Shown piece after piece: positions 9,262-19,492 of a stretch of 64,000 bases of DNA. The position numbers and the translations under genes are program-made. The notes beneath the pieces are model-generated. The model had not been told where the DNA came from. It did not search any database and saw only the letters and a list, made by a program, of their open reading frames with translations. The first letter of the stretch is position 1; every line of letters starts with the position of its first letter. Source of the DNA: an uncultured Kordia sp. (GTDB lineage Bacteria > Bacteroidota > Bacteroidia > Flavobacteriales > Flavobacteriaceae); contig NZ_CANMEZ010000004.1 in assembly GCF_947496985.1 (NCBI RefSeq), forward strand, positions 372,001 to 436,000, given 5' to 3'.

Positions 9262-10014
9262 TTACGATTCTTTCGTGAATAATGAAATCAAAACATATAA
9301 TAGAATAATTATAGGAACCGCTAAAAAGTGTAAAAAGATTAACAACAAAATACATGCGATTAAGAAGATGTATTTCGTCATGTTATTTTTAAAACTCCAA
9401 TCTTTAAACTTTAAAGCAAATAAAGGAATATTTGCATTTAACAAATAACTGCAAAGTACTGTAAATCCTATTAAAAACCATTTATTTAAAATGATTGCAT
9501 CAATTGTTTCACTTCCTTGGTACATTAAAATTAATGGCAAAGAAATGATTAATAATGTATTTGCAGGTGTTGGTAATCCTATAAAAGAAGAAGTTTGATT
9601 GTCATCAATATTAAATTTCGCTAAGCGGTACGCAGAAGCTAACGTAACTATCAAACCTACTAATGGCAACATATGCACTTCGTTCGTAAACCAATGAAGT
9701 GCATCAGACCATGAATGTCCATCATTTACTTTTTCATGAATATCCAATGATCTATTAAATAATTGATACATAAAAATCCCTGGTACAATACCGCTTGTTA
9801 CCATATCTGCTAAGGAATCTAGTTGCAAACCTAATTCGCTTTGCACTTTTAAAATTCTGGCTGCAAAGCCATCAAAGAAATCAAAAAATATTCCTAAAAA
9901 CACAAAAAATGCGGCAATTTCCAATTGGTTTTTCACAGCAAATATAACAGCTAAACAACCGCTAAATAGATTTAAAAGTGTGATAAAGTTTGGAATGTGT
10001 TTTTTGATATTCAT
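9262..10014 (-). CDS. pssA: CDP-diacylglycerol-serine O-phosphatidyltransferase
   Basis: Makes phosphatidylserine from CDP-diacylglycerol and serine, the step toward phosphatidylethanolamine. The CDP-alcohol phosphotransferase signature is present as FDGFAARILKVQSELG followed by LDSLADMV (about 46-72), giving the D-G-x2-A-R-x8-G-x3-D-x3-D pattern. About eight membrane helices and 250 residues agree with the Bacteroidota PssA. ATG start. The gene is alone on this strand between two rightward genes. The phosphatidylserine decarboxylase partner is not in the window. Confidence 0.9.
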   Translation of the reverse strand: MNIKKHIPNFITLLNLFSGCLAVIFAVKNQLEIAAFFVFLGIFFDFFDGFAARILKVQSELGLQLDSLADMVTSGIVPGIFMYQLFNRSLDIHEKVNDGHSWSDALHWFTNEVHMLPLVGLIVTLASAYRLAKFNIDDNQTSSFIGLPTPANTLLIISLPLILMYQGSETIDAIILNKWFLIGFTVLCSYLLNANIPLFALKFKDWSFKNNMTKYIFLIACILLLIFLHFLAVPIIILLYVLISLFTKES

Positions 10015-10108
10015 GTATGTGATTTTTTGTAAAAATAAATAAACTTTACAAACTCAATCAAAAAGATTGAAAAATGTTAAGGCGATAGTTACAATATCTA
10101 CGTTTTTT

Positions 10109-10141
10109 TTGAGTTTATTAGGTTAGAAAATCGCATATTTG
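10109..10141 (+). promoter_or_regulatory. Predicted promoter of the PorV-like gene
   Basis: TTG (10109-10111), 22 bases, then CATATTTG (10134-10141), one mismatch from TAnnTTTG. The TTG start codon at 10158 would leave a leader of only about ten bases. Confidence 0.4.
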
Positions 10142-10157
10142 TATAAAAATTATTCTC

Positions 10158-11216
10158 TTGAAAAAGTTATTACTCGGTCTCCTACTTATAAGTACTTATT
10201 TTGCTAACAGCCAAACTGTAGTGAAATACTCAAATGAATTCATGAATATTGGTGTTGATGCAGCTGCTTTTGGTATGGGAAACGCTGTTGTTGCCAACAT
10301 TGATAATGTAAATGCAGGATATTGGAATCCCGCAGGATTGGTTGAATTAGAAGATAAGCAACTTGCCTTAATGCACTCTAGTTATTTTGCAAATATTGCA
10401 TTATATGATTATGCTGCTTTTGCAATGCCTATTGACGAACAAAGTGCTTGGGGAATTTCTTTAATTCGATTTGGAGTTGATGATATCTTAAATACAACCC
10501 AATTAATAGACAGTCAAGGAAATATTGATTTTAATAGAATTAGCCTCTTCTCTACCGCAGATTACGGAATTACATTTTCATATGCGCGTAAGTTGCCTGT
10601 ACAAGGTTTTAATTACGGAATTAACGCAAAAGTGATTCGTAGAATTATTGGAGATTTTGCATCTTCTTGGGGATTTGGATTTGATGTTGGATTACAGTTT
10701 CAAAAGAATGATTGGAAATTTGGATTGATGGCGCGCGATATTACGACAACCTTCAATACATGGAGTATTGATGAAGATTTGTTTAATAATGTAAGTGATC
10801 AAATTCCAGAACAAGATTTACCAGAAACAACAGAAATTACAATTCCAAAACTACAATTAGGAGTTGCACGTTCTTTTCGATTTAATTATGACTATACCTT
10901 AACTGCCGAAGTTGATTTAAATATGCGTTTTACAGAAACAAATGATTTAATTTCTACATCGTTTGCAAGTATTACACCTGCTGTCGGTTTGCAATTTGCA
11001 TATACTGACTTAGTATTTTTAAGAGCTGGAGTTGGAAATTTTCAAAACGAAAATAATTTTGGTTCAGAATCATTGACATTTCAACCAAATTTAGGAATTG
11101 GATTTAAATACAAAGGAATTCAAGTTGATTATGCGTTGACGGATATTGGCGATCAAAGTGCCGCTGTATATTCTAACGTATTCTCTCTTAAAATTGATTG
11201 GAGTTTATTTAGATAG
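10158..11216 (+). CDS. PorV/PorQ-family outer-membrane protein
   Basis: 352 residues with a signal peptide (MKKLLLGLLLISTYFANS, cut before Q) and a FadL-like beta-barrel. The opening of the mature protein, with GVDAAAFGMGNA and then NAGYWNPAGLV, is the hallmark of the PorV/PorQ family of type IX secretion proteins; this member matches what is often called PorV2. The chain ends in SLKIDWSLFR, with a terminal aromatic pattern expected for BAM-inserted barrels. The start is TTG; the hydrophobic signal sequence requires it. The DUF4105 gene begins two bases after the stop, so the two are co-transcribed. Role in secretion is inferred from family only. Confidence 0.82.
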   Translation: MKKLLLGLLLISTYFANSQTVVKYSNEFMNIGVDAAAFGMGNAVVANIDNVNAGYWNPAGLVELEDKQLALMHSSYFANIALYDYAAFAMPIDEQSAWGISLIRFGVDDILNTTQLIDSQGNIDFNRISLFSTADYGITFSYARKLPVQGFNYGINAKVIRRIIGDFASSWGFGFDVGLQFQKNDWKFGLMARDITTTFNTWSIDEDLFNNVSDQIPEQDLPETTEITIPKLQLGVARSFRFNYDYTLTAEVDLNMRFTETNDLISTSFASITPAVGLQFAYTDLVFLRAGVGNFQNENNFGSESLTFQPNLGIGFKYKGIQVDYALTDIGDQSAAVYSNVFSLKIDWSLFR

Positions 11217-11218
11217 TA

Positions 11219-12391
11219 ATGAAAAAAGTTGTTCTACTTCTACTCTTTTTATACACTGGAATCCTTTTAGGACAGCAAATTAAGCTTTCACCTGAAGCCA
11301 AATTTTCTATAGTTACTTGTGGCGCCGGAGAAGAACTCTATTCTTCTTTTGGACATAGTGCATTTCGTTTAAAAGATCCTGTATATGGATATGATGTTGT
11401 GTACAATTATGGTGTGTTTGACTTTAATACACCAAACTTCTATGTCAAATTTGCACAAGGAAAACTTCCGTATCAATTAGGAAGAACTAGTTTTAAAAAC
11501 TTTGTACGAACGTACAAATATGAAAAACGCTGGGTGAAGGAACAGGTTTTAGACTTTACTCCTGAGCAGAATCGTACCTTATTAGACTATTTAGAAAATA
11601 ATTATAAAGAAGAAAATCGTTTTTATAAGTATGATTTCTTTTTTAATAATTGTGCAACAAAAAAGAGAGATATTATAGAAGAGAATCTTGGTGATGCAAT
11701 TATTTTTAACGAAGATCATCTTACAGAACAAAAAACATTTAGAGATTTAATTCACGATAATCTAAATTCAAATTCTTGGTCTAGCTTTGGAATTGATATT
11801 GCGCTAGGATCTGTCATTGATAAAGTTGCTTCACCTAAAGAATATCAGTTTTTACCTGAATATGTTTTTAAAGCCTTTGAAAATGCTACATTCAACGGGA
11901 AACCTGTTGTAAAAGAAACAAAAACTATTTTAGAGGAACCAAGAAGGAAAATGTCAGGTGGAAGTGAGCTATTTTCTCCGTATGTGATTTTTACGCTCAT
12001 CTTACTGGCTATACTAATCATTACGTTTTTAGATTATAAAAAGAATAAACGTACACGCTGGCTTGACGCTGTAATTATGCTTGCAACTGGACTTGCAGGA
12101 ATCATGATTACCTTACTTTGGTTTGCAACCGATCATACTGCAACAGCAATGAATTGGAATGTTTTATGGCTGTTACCAATTAATATTTTCTTTATATTAA
12201 AGTTCTTATCTGCTAAAAAAGAATGCAGAGAATTGTGGAGACATTCCACTTTTTTATTAGCTTTAATCGTTGTGATGCTTTTCTTATGGTTAATTAATTT
12301 TCAAATATTCGCTTTAAGCGCTATTCCTTTACTAATAGGATTAGCTGTTCGTTATGCATATTTGACGTATTATTTTAGACGGTTAAATTAA
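11219..12391 (+). CDS. DUF4105 (Lnb N-terminal-like) membrane protein
   Basis: 390 residues: signal peptide or anchor (1-19), a periplasmic domain to about 230, then four membrane helices (about 255-385). The periplasmic part has the conserved GHSAFRLKDP, YNYGVFDF and FFFNNCATK motifs of DUF4105, the domain also found in the lipoprotein N-acyl transferase Lnb, a papain-like fold with conserved His and Cys. This suggests lipoprotein N-acylation or a related acyl or peptide chemistry at the membrane, but the family has many paralogues of unknown role. The 3' end overlaps the convergent DUF6493 gene by nine bases. Confidence 0.8.
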   Translation: MKKVVLLLLFLYTGILLGQQIKLSPEAKFSIVTCGAGEELYSSFGHSAFRLKDPVYGYDVVYNYGVFDFNTPNFYVKFAQGKLPYQLGRTSFKNFVRTYKYEKRWVKEQVLDFTPEQNRTLLDYLENNYKEENRFYKYDFFFNNCATKKRDIIEENLGDAIIFNEDHLTEQKTFRDLIHDNLNSNSWSSFGIDIALGSVIDKVASPKEYQFLPEYVFKAFENATFNGKPVVKETKTILEEPRRKMSGGSELFSPYVIFTLILLAILIITFLDYKKNKRTRWLDAVIMLATGLAGIMITLLWFATDHTATAMNWNVLWLLPINIFFILKFLSAKKECRELWRHSTFLLALIVVMLFLWLINFQIFALSAIPLLIGLAVRYAYLTYYFRRLN

Positions 12392-15286
12392 CTTTTCAAT
12401 TACTTTCTCTAAAGTTTTAGATGTTTTCCAAATACGTAATTTTTGTGTTACTCCTACACTAATGTCAATATTCGGAAATTTTCGTTTGAGTTCTAAAAAG
12501 AGCTCTAATAGCTTTTTTAAACCACGCATTGGTGTATCATTCATTTCTTTGATGATAGCATCTGTCAATTCAAATAAATGTAGATTGTGTGTTTTAGAAA
12601 TATTAAACATATTTAATCCAAAAATATCTGTAAAGCGTTTCATTGGTGCGTATTCACCAAATTGTAACTTCCCAATGGCATACCCTAATAAAGTATGATT
12701 CATTGTATGTTCACTTGTAGTTTTTATCCAAATTTCAGCAGCAATTTCTCGGGCAACTTTATCACTACATAAAAAACCAGTAGCTAAAAATAAATAGGTT
12801 GTTTCGCTATAATCTTTACGATACCATATTTCATATAATCCTTTTAAAACATTAACCATGTTTTTTTTACTATTCTCATCATAGAATTTAGATTCTTTCA
12901 TATTATTATGAATGATTTGTGCTAAATATGGCCCTGGATTGTTAGGAGCTAAATACAAAAATTTAATATCATCATGTGCTAAAATGGTTGTTACATATTG
13001 TTCTCGTTTGAAGTAAATAAACTTATATATATTGTCATCATCAAAAGCTTTTTTATTTACTTTTTTATTGAAGAAGTTTTTAATTTTTTCAAGTGGAGAA
13101 CTATATGTGTGTGTTTTTCTAATAAAGTTATTAAACTTTAATTGTTTTTCAATAATAGTTTTTTTAACATCTTTTCTTGACTGATAATCATATACTTTAT
13201 ATGTGTTTTCTCTGGGTTTACAAGACCATTCATACATAGCAATTTGAAATTGTAAGTTAGTTGATGTGATTGTTTCAAAACGTGTAATATTTGCAGGATT
13301 TTTTCTTGTCAAAATACTTTGTAACCAAAATTTAGACTCAATAATTTTGCAATTATCAAAATCAATTCCTCCAAAGTGATAGCGTAATACTAAACGAATT
13401 TCTTTTTCATTAATTTGATCAATTTTTCTTGAAATTTCTGTAGTCATTTCTGTTAGCGGAATTCTTCCCAAACCAATTTGAAAATCATAAAGATTGAATT
13501 GCCCTCCTTGTTTTTGTATATCTAACATTCTATCCAAGAATACTTCAGGAGCTATCCAACAAGGCGCATGCGTCGGTGTTGATAATACTGGTATAGTTCT
13601 TTTATTTCTAATATTACCCAAGGAATACGCAAATAGAAAGCGATGTAGGTTATAAACATAATATGGTATTGAATGAGATTCAAACCGTCTTAAATATTCC
13701 TTTTTGCTACCATTTCGCCAAGTATCTTCTTTAAATTTTTTATCTCTATATTTCCAGAAATTACTCAATTCAGTTGGATATTTCTTGACAATTTCTTTTC
13801 CTAAATCATTAATATATAAAGCAGCCATAGACTCTATATAGCCTATTTGACTATTCCATTCATGCGAAAATGACAAATCAAAAGCACGTTTTAAAATTGG
13901 AGCCAATCTTGATGCATTGTCTTTAGTAATTAAAAGATTTAGTTTTGGTAAGTACATCAATAATAAGTCAATATGATACATTTCATTATTAGCTAATACT
14001 TGGCTTACAAAGAAAATTAAGTCATCAAACGTTTCATACACAGGTAACCTTGTATGTTCAGAAAGTACTTCCATTTCTACAGTTTCAGAAATATCGTCCT
14101 CTAATTCCGTAGGATCGGTATGAATATAATCGCTAATTATCTCTTTACTGGCATACAGCAAAGCATCTGTATACATTTCTATTTCAGCAGCTAATTCTTC
14201 ATTTGTTGCATCACCATATTTATTAATAATTTTAGCGGCACGTACTTGAATTTTCTCATCAGTATTTAGCAAAGCTTCCGTTGCTTTTTTACAAATATCA
14301 ATCTGAAGTGATTTATGTGTTTTTGCAATTTTATCTAAAATCATTAAGGTAGAGTTCACAACTGATTTTACTTCAGAACTCAATAATATAGAAGCATTTT
14401 CAATAAAAATTATATATTTAAACTCTTTAGCAATCGCGGCGATTTTAAAATATTTTAAAACCGTATTAACTACTTTTGAATGTGGAGAATTTAATGCTGA
14501 AAATAGTTCGTCTTGAAGCATTAACACTTCTTCTTTTGTTGGATTAAGTTTTAATAAAAGTTCAAAAAACCATCCGCTTAAGGTTTGATTAAACCCTTTA
14601 GTTGCTGTATAAATAGTAGCGATTAATACTTTTTTTCTGTTTAAATGTCCTTTGCTTGTAAAATCAACAATGGTTTTTATCCAAACATCTAAAAAATTAA
14701 TTCCAGAATCTTCTTCAAACAAATACCAAATATGTGTTTCTAAGGTTACTTCGTTTCTTAGTAAAACTTCTGGTTTATATGATACCTTATGCACACCATC
14801 TACCCAAGTACTATCCACAATAGCATTTGGTAATTTGGCGATTATAAGCTCCTTGGAAGGTTCTAAATATTCCTGTTCTTGTAAATAGATTAATAAATCA
14901 TAATCTAAATCCCAAGGATTTGCTTCATTAACCAAATCACTGTACCATTTTGGTGCAAACCAAGGAAGTATTTCATTAATAACTTTTTTGGATATAAGAA
15001 AGTTATTGTTTGAAAAAATTCTTCTGGCGTCTGTTTTATTATAAAGCAAAAAGCAAACTAAGTTCATTGTTTGCTGTTGTTGGTCGCTATGTGTTGGGTT
15101 TGAAGAATATTCTATTCCCCATTTTGTTTTCTTTGTAGAATCTTTTCGTTCAAAAACAATATTTCGTAATTCTTTAACCTCTTTAACAAATGCGGTTTTC
15201 TCTTTTCTATTAAGTGAAAGACTTTTTAAAAAAGAAACTACATCTTTTTCAATTTTGACTATTTCTTTGAGTTCGTTGATCAGCAT
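12383..15286 (-). CDS. DUF6493-family protein (paralogue 1)
   Basis: 967 residues, no signal peptide or membrane helix, Lys- and Ile-rich. I recognise it as DUF6493-like; no catalytic motif is visible. The middle (about 240-380) looks like helical repeats of the HEAT/ARM kind (KATEALLNTDEKIQVRAAKIINKYGD is one such pair of helices). The C-terminal 200 residues are the part most like its paralogue 16679-19492 (for example KRFTDI, DTPMRG and KKLLELFLELKRKFP). It follows the SWIM gene by one base, so it is the last gene of a three-gene unit. A scaffold or regulator role together with the SWIM protein is only an inference. Confidence 0.75.
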   Translation of the reverse strand: MLINELKEIVKIEKDVVSFLKSLSLNRKEKTAFVKEVKELRNIVFERKDSTKKTKWGIEYSSNPTHSDQQQQTMNLVCFLLYNKTDARRIFSNNNFLISKKVINEILPWFAPKWYSDLVNEANPWDLDYDLLIYLQEQEYLEPSKELIIAKLPNAIVDSTWVDGVHKVSYKPEVLLRNEVTLETHIWYLFEEDSGINFLDVWIKTIVDFTSKGHLNRKKVLIATIYTATKGFNQTLSGWFFELLLKLNPTKEEVLMLQDELFSALNSPHSKVVNTVLKYFKIAAIAKEFKYIIFIENASILLSSEVKSVVNSTLMILDKIAKTHKSLQIDICKKATEALLNTDEKIQVRAAKIINKYGDATNEELAAEIEMYTDALLYASKEIISDYIHTDPTELEDDISETVEMEVLSEHTRLPVYETFDDLIFFVSQVLANNEMYHIDLLLMYLPKLNLLITKDNASRLAPILKRAFDLSFSHEWNSQIGYIESMAALYINDLGKEIVKKYPTELSNFWKYRDKKFKEDTWRNGSKKEYLRRFESHSIPYYVYNLHRFLFAYSLGNIRNKRTIPVLSTPTHAPCWIAPEVFLDRMLDIQKQGGQFNLYDFQIGLGRIPLTEMTTEISRKIDQINEKEIRLVLRYHFGGIDFDNCKIIESKFWLQSILTRKNPANITRFETITSTNLQFQIAMYEWSCKPRENTYKVYDYQSRKDVKKTIIEKQLKFNNFIRKTHTYSSPLEKIKNFFNKKVNKKAFDDDNIYKFIYFKREQYVTTILAHDDIKFLYLAPNNPGPYLAQIIHNNMKESKFYDENSKKNMVNVLKGLYEIWYRKDYSETTYLFLATGFLCSDKVAREIAAEIWIKTTSEHTMNHTLLGYAIGKLQFGEYAPMKRFTDIFGLNMFNISKTHNLHLFELTDAIIKEMNDTPMRGLKKLLELFLELKRKFPNIDISVGVTQKLRIWKTSKTLEKVIEKLI

Positions 15287-15287
15287 A

Positions 15288-16634
15288 TTACAATGATTTT
15301 GCCATTTTTTTTACTGCTAAAATATGCTTGCAAACACCACGTTCTCCTTGATTTCTACTAAACCAAGTACAAGTGCATTTTTGTGTTTCTCCTTTTAAAA
15401 TTACATAATGCTGTACGCCACTACCTTCTACCCTTGCTTCTATTTCATTATCTTTTTTAGACGTAATATTTACTTTATTTTCTTCTAGAAGTTTTTCTGC
15501 GCCTTTCAGTCTTGGATTTAAGGAGAGTATTCGTTCTAATTTAAAAGGTAATCTTCGATAGAAGAAACCATTTTTGTCCAAATCATAGCCTAATAATCCC
15601 ATGGCAGATAGTTTAGTCGCAAGTTTATCTATTTTAGAAATGTCAATACCAGCTTCAAATGAAAGTAATGTTGGATTGAATTCTTGATTAGTAAATGAAT
15701 AGTTATCAAATGCTTTTACTAGCGAATCTGGCAAATCTTCTATTAATGCTTCTAAAGCTGCACCTTCTCCTGAAAATCCTCTCCAAAAATCTCTGGAAAC
15801 AGAAAACACAAGGTTTAGTTCATTAAAGCATAGGATAAATGTTACCGATTGCATGTCCTTTTGTGGATATATTTTTAATTCATTAATTAATGGAATAAGT
15901 GGTTGTACTAATTTTAATCGATGAATTCCACCAATACAAACTGCATTTTTTGCTTTTAGTGGACTAAACATATATTTGCTTCCTCTTTTGATAAGAAAAT
16001 AATCTGTTTTCACTTTTCCAGAAGGAATCGATTTAAAAAGTTGCAACGCTTGAATTCGACTCAATGTCAATGCATAATCTGATTCTGAAAAATAATGTTG
16101 AACCGTTGTCAATCCTTTAATCCATTTGGTTGGCAATGGTACTTTTCGTTCTATAAAACTTTCTCCTTCTTTATGAAACCCTACTTCTTTTTTCCCAACA
16201 GAAAGAATCAAATCATCATTCTTTTTAATTTTTCCTAATTCAGAAATTAAGGGTGTATTAAAATCTACGTTTGTCGTTCCGTTTTCTATAAATTCACCAT
16301 CCTGACCATTTTCTAACACATCTACCCTAGCATATACACCTGCGCAATGTGAAAATCCTTCAAATCGTATTTGATTATTTCCAGCGGTTACAATTGGATC
16401 TTTTAGTAATCCTAATTGAAATGGAGACAAATTGAAACTCGATTGTACAATGTTAGACAACGTAATTAAACATCGTGATAATTCATACGGATTGTTTAAT
16501 TTTCCCCAAAAGAAACATGGCGAATTTCCTTTGTGCACTTCATTAAATTTTGACAATAATAAGTTCTCTTGTCCATTTGTATTTTGTAAACTTGAAAGCG
16601 CGTTATATTGATAGTTAAGTGTATTTGTTGCCAT
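15288..16634 (-). CDS. SWIM zinc-finger protein
   Basis: 448 residues. Near the C terminus it has CTCTWFSRNQGERGVCKHIL (about 421-440), a C-x-C-x(n)-C-x-H SWIM zinc-binding motif, which in other proteins binds DNA or protein. The first 400 residues are not recognised; a hydrophilic N terminus contains GNSPCFFWGKL and no membrane segment. It lies between two DUF6493 paralogues, one base before the downstream one and 44 bases after the upstream one. SWIM proteins often accompany helical-repeat DUF genes together with MoxR ATPase and VWA genes, but neither of those is present here. Confidence 0.8.
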   Translation of the reverse strand: MATNTLNYQYNALSSLQNTNGQENLLLSKFNEVHKGNSPCFFWGKLNNPYELSRCLITLSNIVQSSFNLSPFQLGLLKDPIVTAGNNQIRFEGFSHCAGVYARVDVLENGQDGEFIENGTTNVDFNTPLISELGKIKKNDDLILSVGKKEVGFHKEGESFIERKVPLPTKWIKGLTTVQHYFSESDYALTLSRIQALQLFKSIPSGKVKTDYFLIKRGSKYMFSPLKAKNAVCIGGIHRLKLVQPLIPLINELKIYPQKDMQSVTFILCFNELNLVFSVSRDFWRGFSGEGAALEALIEDLPDSLVKAFDNYSFTNQEFNPTLLSFEAGIDISKIDKLATKLSAMGLLGYDLDKNGFFYRRLPFKLERILSLNPRLKGAEKLLEENKVNITSKKDNEIEARVEGSGVQHYVILKGETQKCTCTWFSRNQGERGVCKHILAVKKMAKSL

Positions 16635-16678
16635 ATTTTTATAATTACTTTAGTGTATCAAAAGATACTTATTTTGTT

Positions 16679-19492
16679 TTAATTTTTGAGAAGCTTATTA
16701 ATCACCGATTGTAAACTCTTTGTTTCTTTCCAAATCATTAATTTCTCTCTCATTCCTGTATCAATTGGAATTGTTGGAAAACTACGTTTGAGTTCTAAAA
16801 ACAATTCTAATAACTTTTTTCCTCCGCGTAAAGGCGTATCATGCATATCACGAATCATTATTGACAGTAACTTAAACAGTTGTACATCATGCTTTTTGGA
16901 TATATGTAATAGCTGCATTTCTATTATATCTGTAAAACGTTTCATAGGTGCATAGGTGTCATATTGTAGTTTCCCTAAATATGTTCCTACTAACGTGGTA
17001 TTCATTATATCATTAGAAACTCCTTTTATCCAAATTTCTGCAGCAATTTCCCTGGCCGTTTTATTACTACACAACATTCCAATTGATACAAATAGATAAG
17101 TAGTTTCTTTGTAATTATATCTATGCCATATTTCATGTAATAATTGTAATGAACTAACAATATACATATTGGTGCTTTCATTAGAAAAAGTAGATTCTTG
17201 TAATGATATTTCAATAGCATTGCTTAAAAACACAGTTGGATTATTTGGCATAACAGCTATCAATTCTGTATTTATATATGGAAAACCACCTTTTTCATAA
17301 AAATAATCTGAAAAATATAATTCATTATATATACATGGAATTCCAAGTGTATTATTTTTTAGGATTGAAATATCTGTGAATTTTGGCAACTTTTCAATTG
17401 TAAACATTGATTGTTTCAAGATCTTCGTTTCAAAGTAAATACTATCTTCTTTATTGTTTTTACTTATGACACTTTGTAGCCAAAATGCTGGCTTTGTAAT
17501 ATGACTGTTTTGAATCTTTTCTAAATCAAAATGATATTTGAATACTGCTTTTAGTTCTACATTTTGAATACGTTCTATTTCTTCCAAAATCCCTTTTGAA
17601 TTTTCCTGAATTGGTAATCTTCCAATGGCTATTTGAAAATCATATATATTAATTTCAATTTTTTGCTCATAATACAGCACAATTCTATCAATAAGTACTT
17701 GTGGAGTTATCCAAAATGGTAAATGTGTTGGTAATGACAATAGTGGTATAGTACAACCGCTTTGTATATACTCTTTAGACTTTTTTAATAATTCTAAATG
17801 TATCTTGCATACACTATGTGTAACTGATTGTTCTTCTAAATCTTTAAATAATCCTTTATAATCAGAGTAATAAACAAATTCATCATCAGAAGCTTTTCTT
17901 TTAAGAAGTTCTTTTATGCGCTGCTCTTTTTCTTTTATAGCATCTTGAAATGTTAATGGATATTTCTTTTCAAGAAATTTACCAAAATCATATAAATAAA
18001 ACAAAACTGCAAAATCTACAGAACCAATATCTGTTCCTCCTATGAAAATTACATTTTCAAGAAATCGCTTTACAATTGGCACAAATTTAATACTGTTTTC
18101 ATCGTTGATTAATATGGTTAATTTAGGAACAGCATGCATCACAAGGTCTACATAATGTATGTCATTGTTGTGAAATGCCTGTTGGACTAAAAAGATTAAA
18201 TCATCAACAGTTTCATAGACCGAAAGTTTATTATCTTCTGTAAAAAAGTCAATAACTTCTTTTGTACTTTCTTCCTTAATACAAATGGGTTTTGCTGTTG
18301 AATTATCTAGATATTCTTTTAATAATCCTTTTGACTCATTAAATAAGTTATTTGTATGACTTTGTACTATATATTGGAATTTTTTATCACTTACATCACC
18401 ATATTTACGAATAATTTTTGCAGCTTTGATTTGTACTTTTTCATCTGCATGCAACAAGGCTTCAGTAGCTTTTTCACATATAATTACATGAAATTTTGTT
18501 TCTATTTTGGCTATTCTTTCCAAAATGATTAAAGTATCACTAACCACCGTTTTTGTTTCTGAACTTAATAGTATAGATACATACTCTATAAAGTCTGAAC
18601 GATTAAATTTCGGTTCAGAAGCTATCAATTTTACATACCTTAAATTCGATTGTACTATTGTGGGATCTATTGAATTTAGACCAACAAATAATGCATCTTG
18701 CAATGTTAGAAGTTCTTCTTTTTCGGGTGCAATTTTTTTAAGCAAGTTAAGAAACCAATTACTCAATGCTTTCTCAAATTGTAACGATCCACTAAGAATG
18801 ATGGCTTCTATTAACTTTTTACGATCAATTCTGTTATCCTTTATAAGATTCAAAATTGTTTCTATCCATAAATCTTTTTTTTCTCCCTCGTATATTGAAG
18901 CCCAATAATGTTTATAATCATGAAGTAATGATTCTTCTTGAAAAAAGTACCAAAAGTGCGTATCTAAAGTAATTTTATGCTTCCATAGTATTTCGGGAGT
19001 ATATACAAGAACTTCTCTTTTATCATTAAAATCTATAATAACTCGCGCTAATTTATCTACAACTAATGATTTCGAAAGTGTTGTTATATATCCTTTGTGA
19101 TATATGTCTAACAATTCATCATACCGAAGTACCCAAGGAGTTTCTTCATTTATAAATGCATCATACCATTTGGGAACATACCAAGGCAATATCTCCTTAA
19201 TTACATACTGACTAACCATCATGTTGTGCCTAGAAAAAAGGCTTCGTGCATCGGTTTTATTGTAACAGATAAAACAAGCTGTTTCTACAATAAATAATTG
19301 AGCATCTGAATATAAAAGCTCGTAACCATATGGAACACCTAGAATTTTTTTTCTTACAAGTTTTCTACGATCCGAGAGTATTTGTTTTAAAAAAGGAACG
19401 AGTTCTCTTTTTTCTTTTGCTGTTAACTTTTTCAAAAAAGGAAGTACATCTTTCTTCTTCTTTACTATTGTCTTAAATTCATTTATCAACAT
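16679..19492 (-). CDS. DUF6493-family protein (paralogue 2)
   Basis: 937 residues, first gene of the DUF6493-SWIM-DUF6493 unit. It is a clear paralogue of 12383-15286: the N termini (MLINEFKTIVKKKKDVLPFL and MLINELKEIVKIEKDVVSFL), the mid helical repeats (CEKATEALLHADEKVQIKA) and the C-terminal block (PMKRFTDI, DTPLRG and KKLLELFLELKRSFP) all match. The region between about 560 and 760 is more divergent. Soluble, no known enzyme motif. Presumably arose by duplication of one gene around the SWIM gene. Function unknown. Confidence 0.75.
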   Translation of the reverse strand: MLINEFKTIVKKKKDVLPFLKKLTAKEKRELVPFLKQILSDRRKLVRKKILGVPYGYELLYSDAQLFIVETACFICYNKTDARSLFSRHNMMVSQYVIKEILPWYVPKWYDAFINEETPWVLRYDELLDIYHKGYITTLSKSLVVDKLARVIIDFNDKREVLVYTPEILWKHKITLDTHFWYFFQEESLLHDYKHYWASIYEGEKKDLWIETILNLIKDNRIDRKKLIEAIILSGSLQFEKALSNWFLNLLKKIAPEKEELLTLQDALFVGLNSIDPTIVQSNLRYVKLIASEPKFNRSDFIEYVSILLSSETKTVVSDTLIILERIAKIETKFHVIICEKATEALLHADEKVQIKAAKIIRKYGDVSDKKFQYIVQSHTNNLFNESKGLLKEYLDNSTAKPICIKEESTKEVIDFFTEDNKLSVYETVDDLIFLVQQAFHNNDIHYVDLVMHAVPKLTILINDENSIKFVPIVKRFLENVIFIGGTDIGSVDFAVLFYLYDFGKFLEKKYPLTFQDAIKEKEQRIKELLKRKASDDEFVYYSDYKGLFKDLEEQSVTHSVCKIHLELLKKSKEYIQSGCTIPLLSLPTHLPFWITPQVLIDRIVLYYEQKIEINIYDFQIAIGRLPIQENSKGILEEIERIQNVELKAVFKYHFDLEKIQNSHITKPAFWLQSVISKNNKEDSIYFETKILKQSMFTIEKLPKFTDISILKNNTLGIPCIYNELYFSDYFYEKGGFPYINTELIAVMPNNPTVFLSNAIEISLQESTFSNESTNMYIVSSLQLLHEIWHRYNYKETTYLFVSIGMLCSNKTAREIAAEIWIKGVSNDIMNTTLVGTYLGKLQYDTYAPMKRFTDIIEMQLLHISKKHDVQLFKLLSIMIRDMHDTPLRGGKKLLELFLELKRSFPTIPIDTGMREKLMIWKETKSLQSVINKLLKN

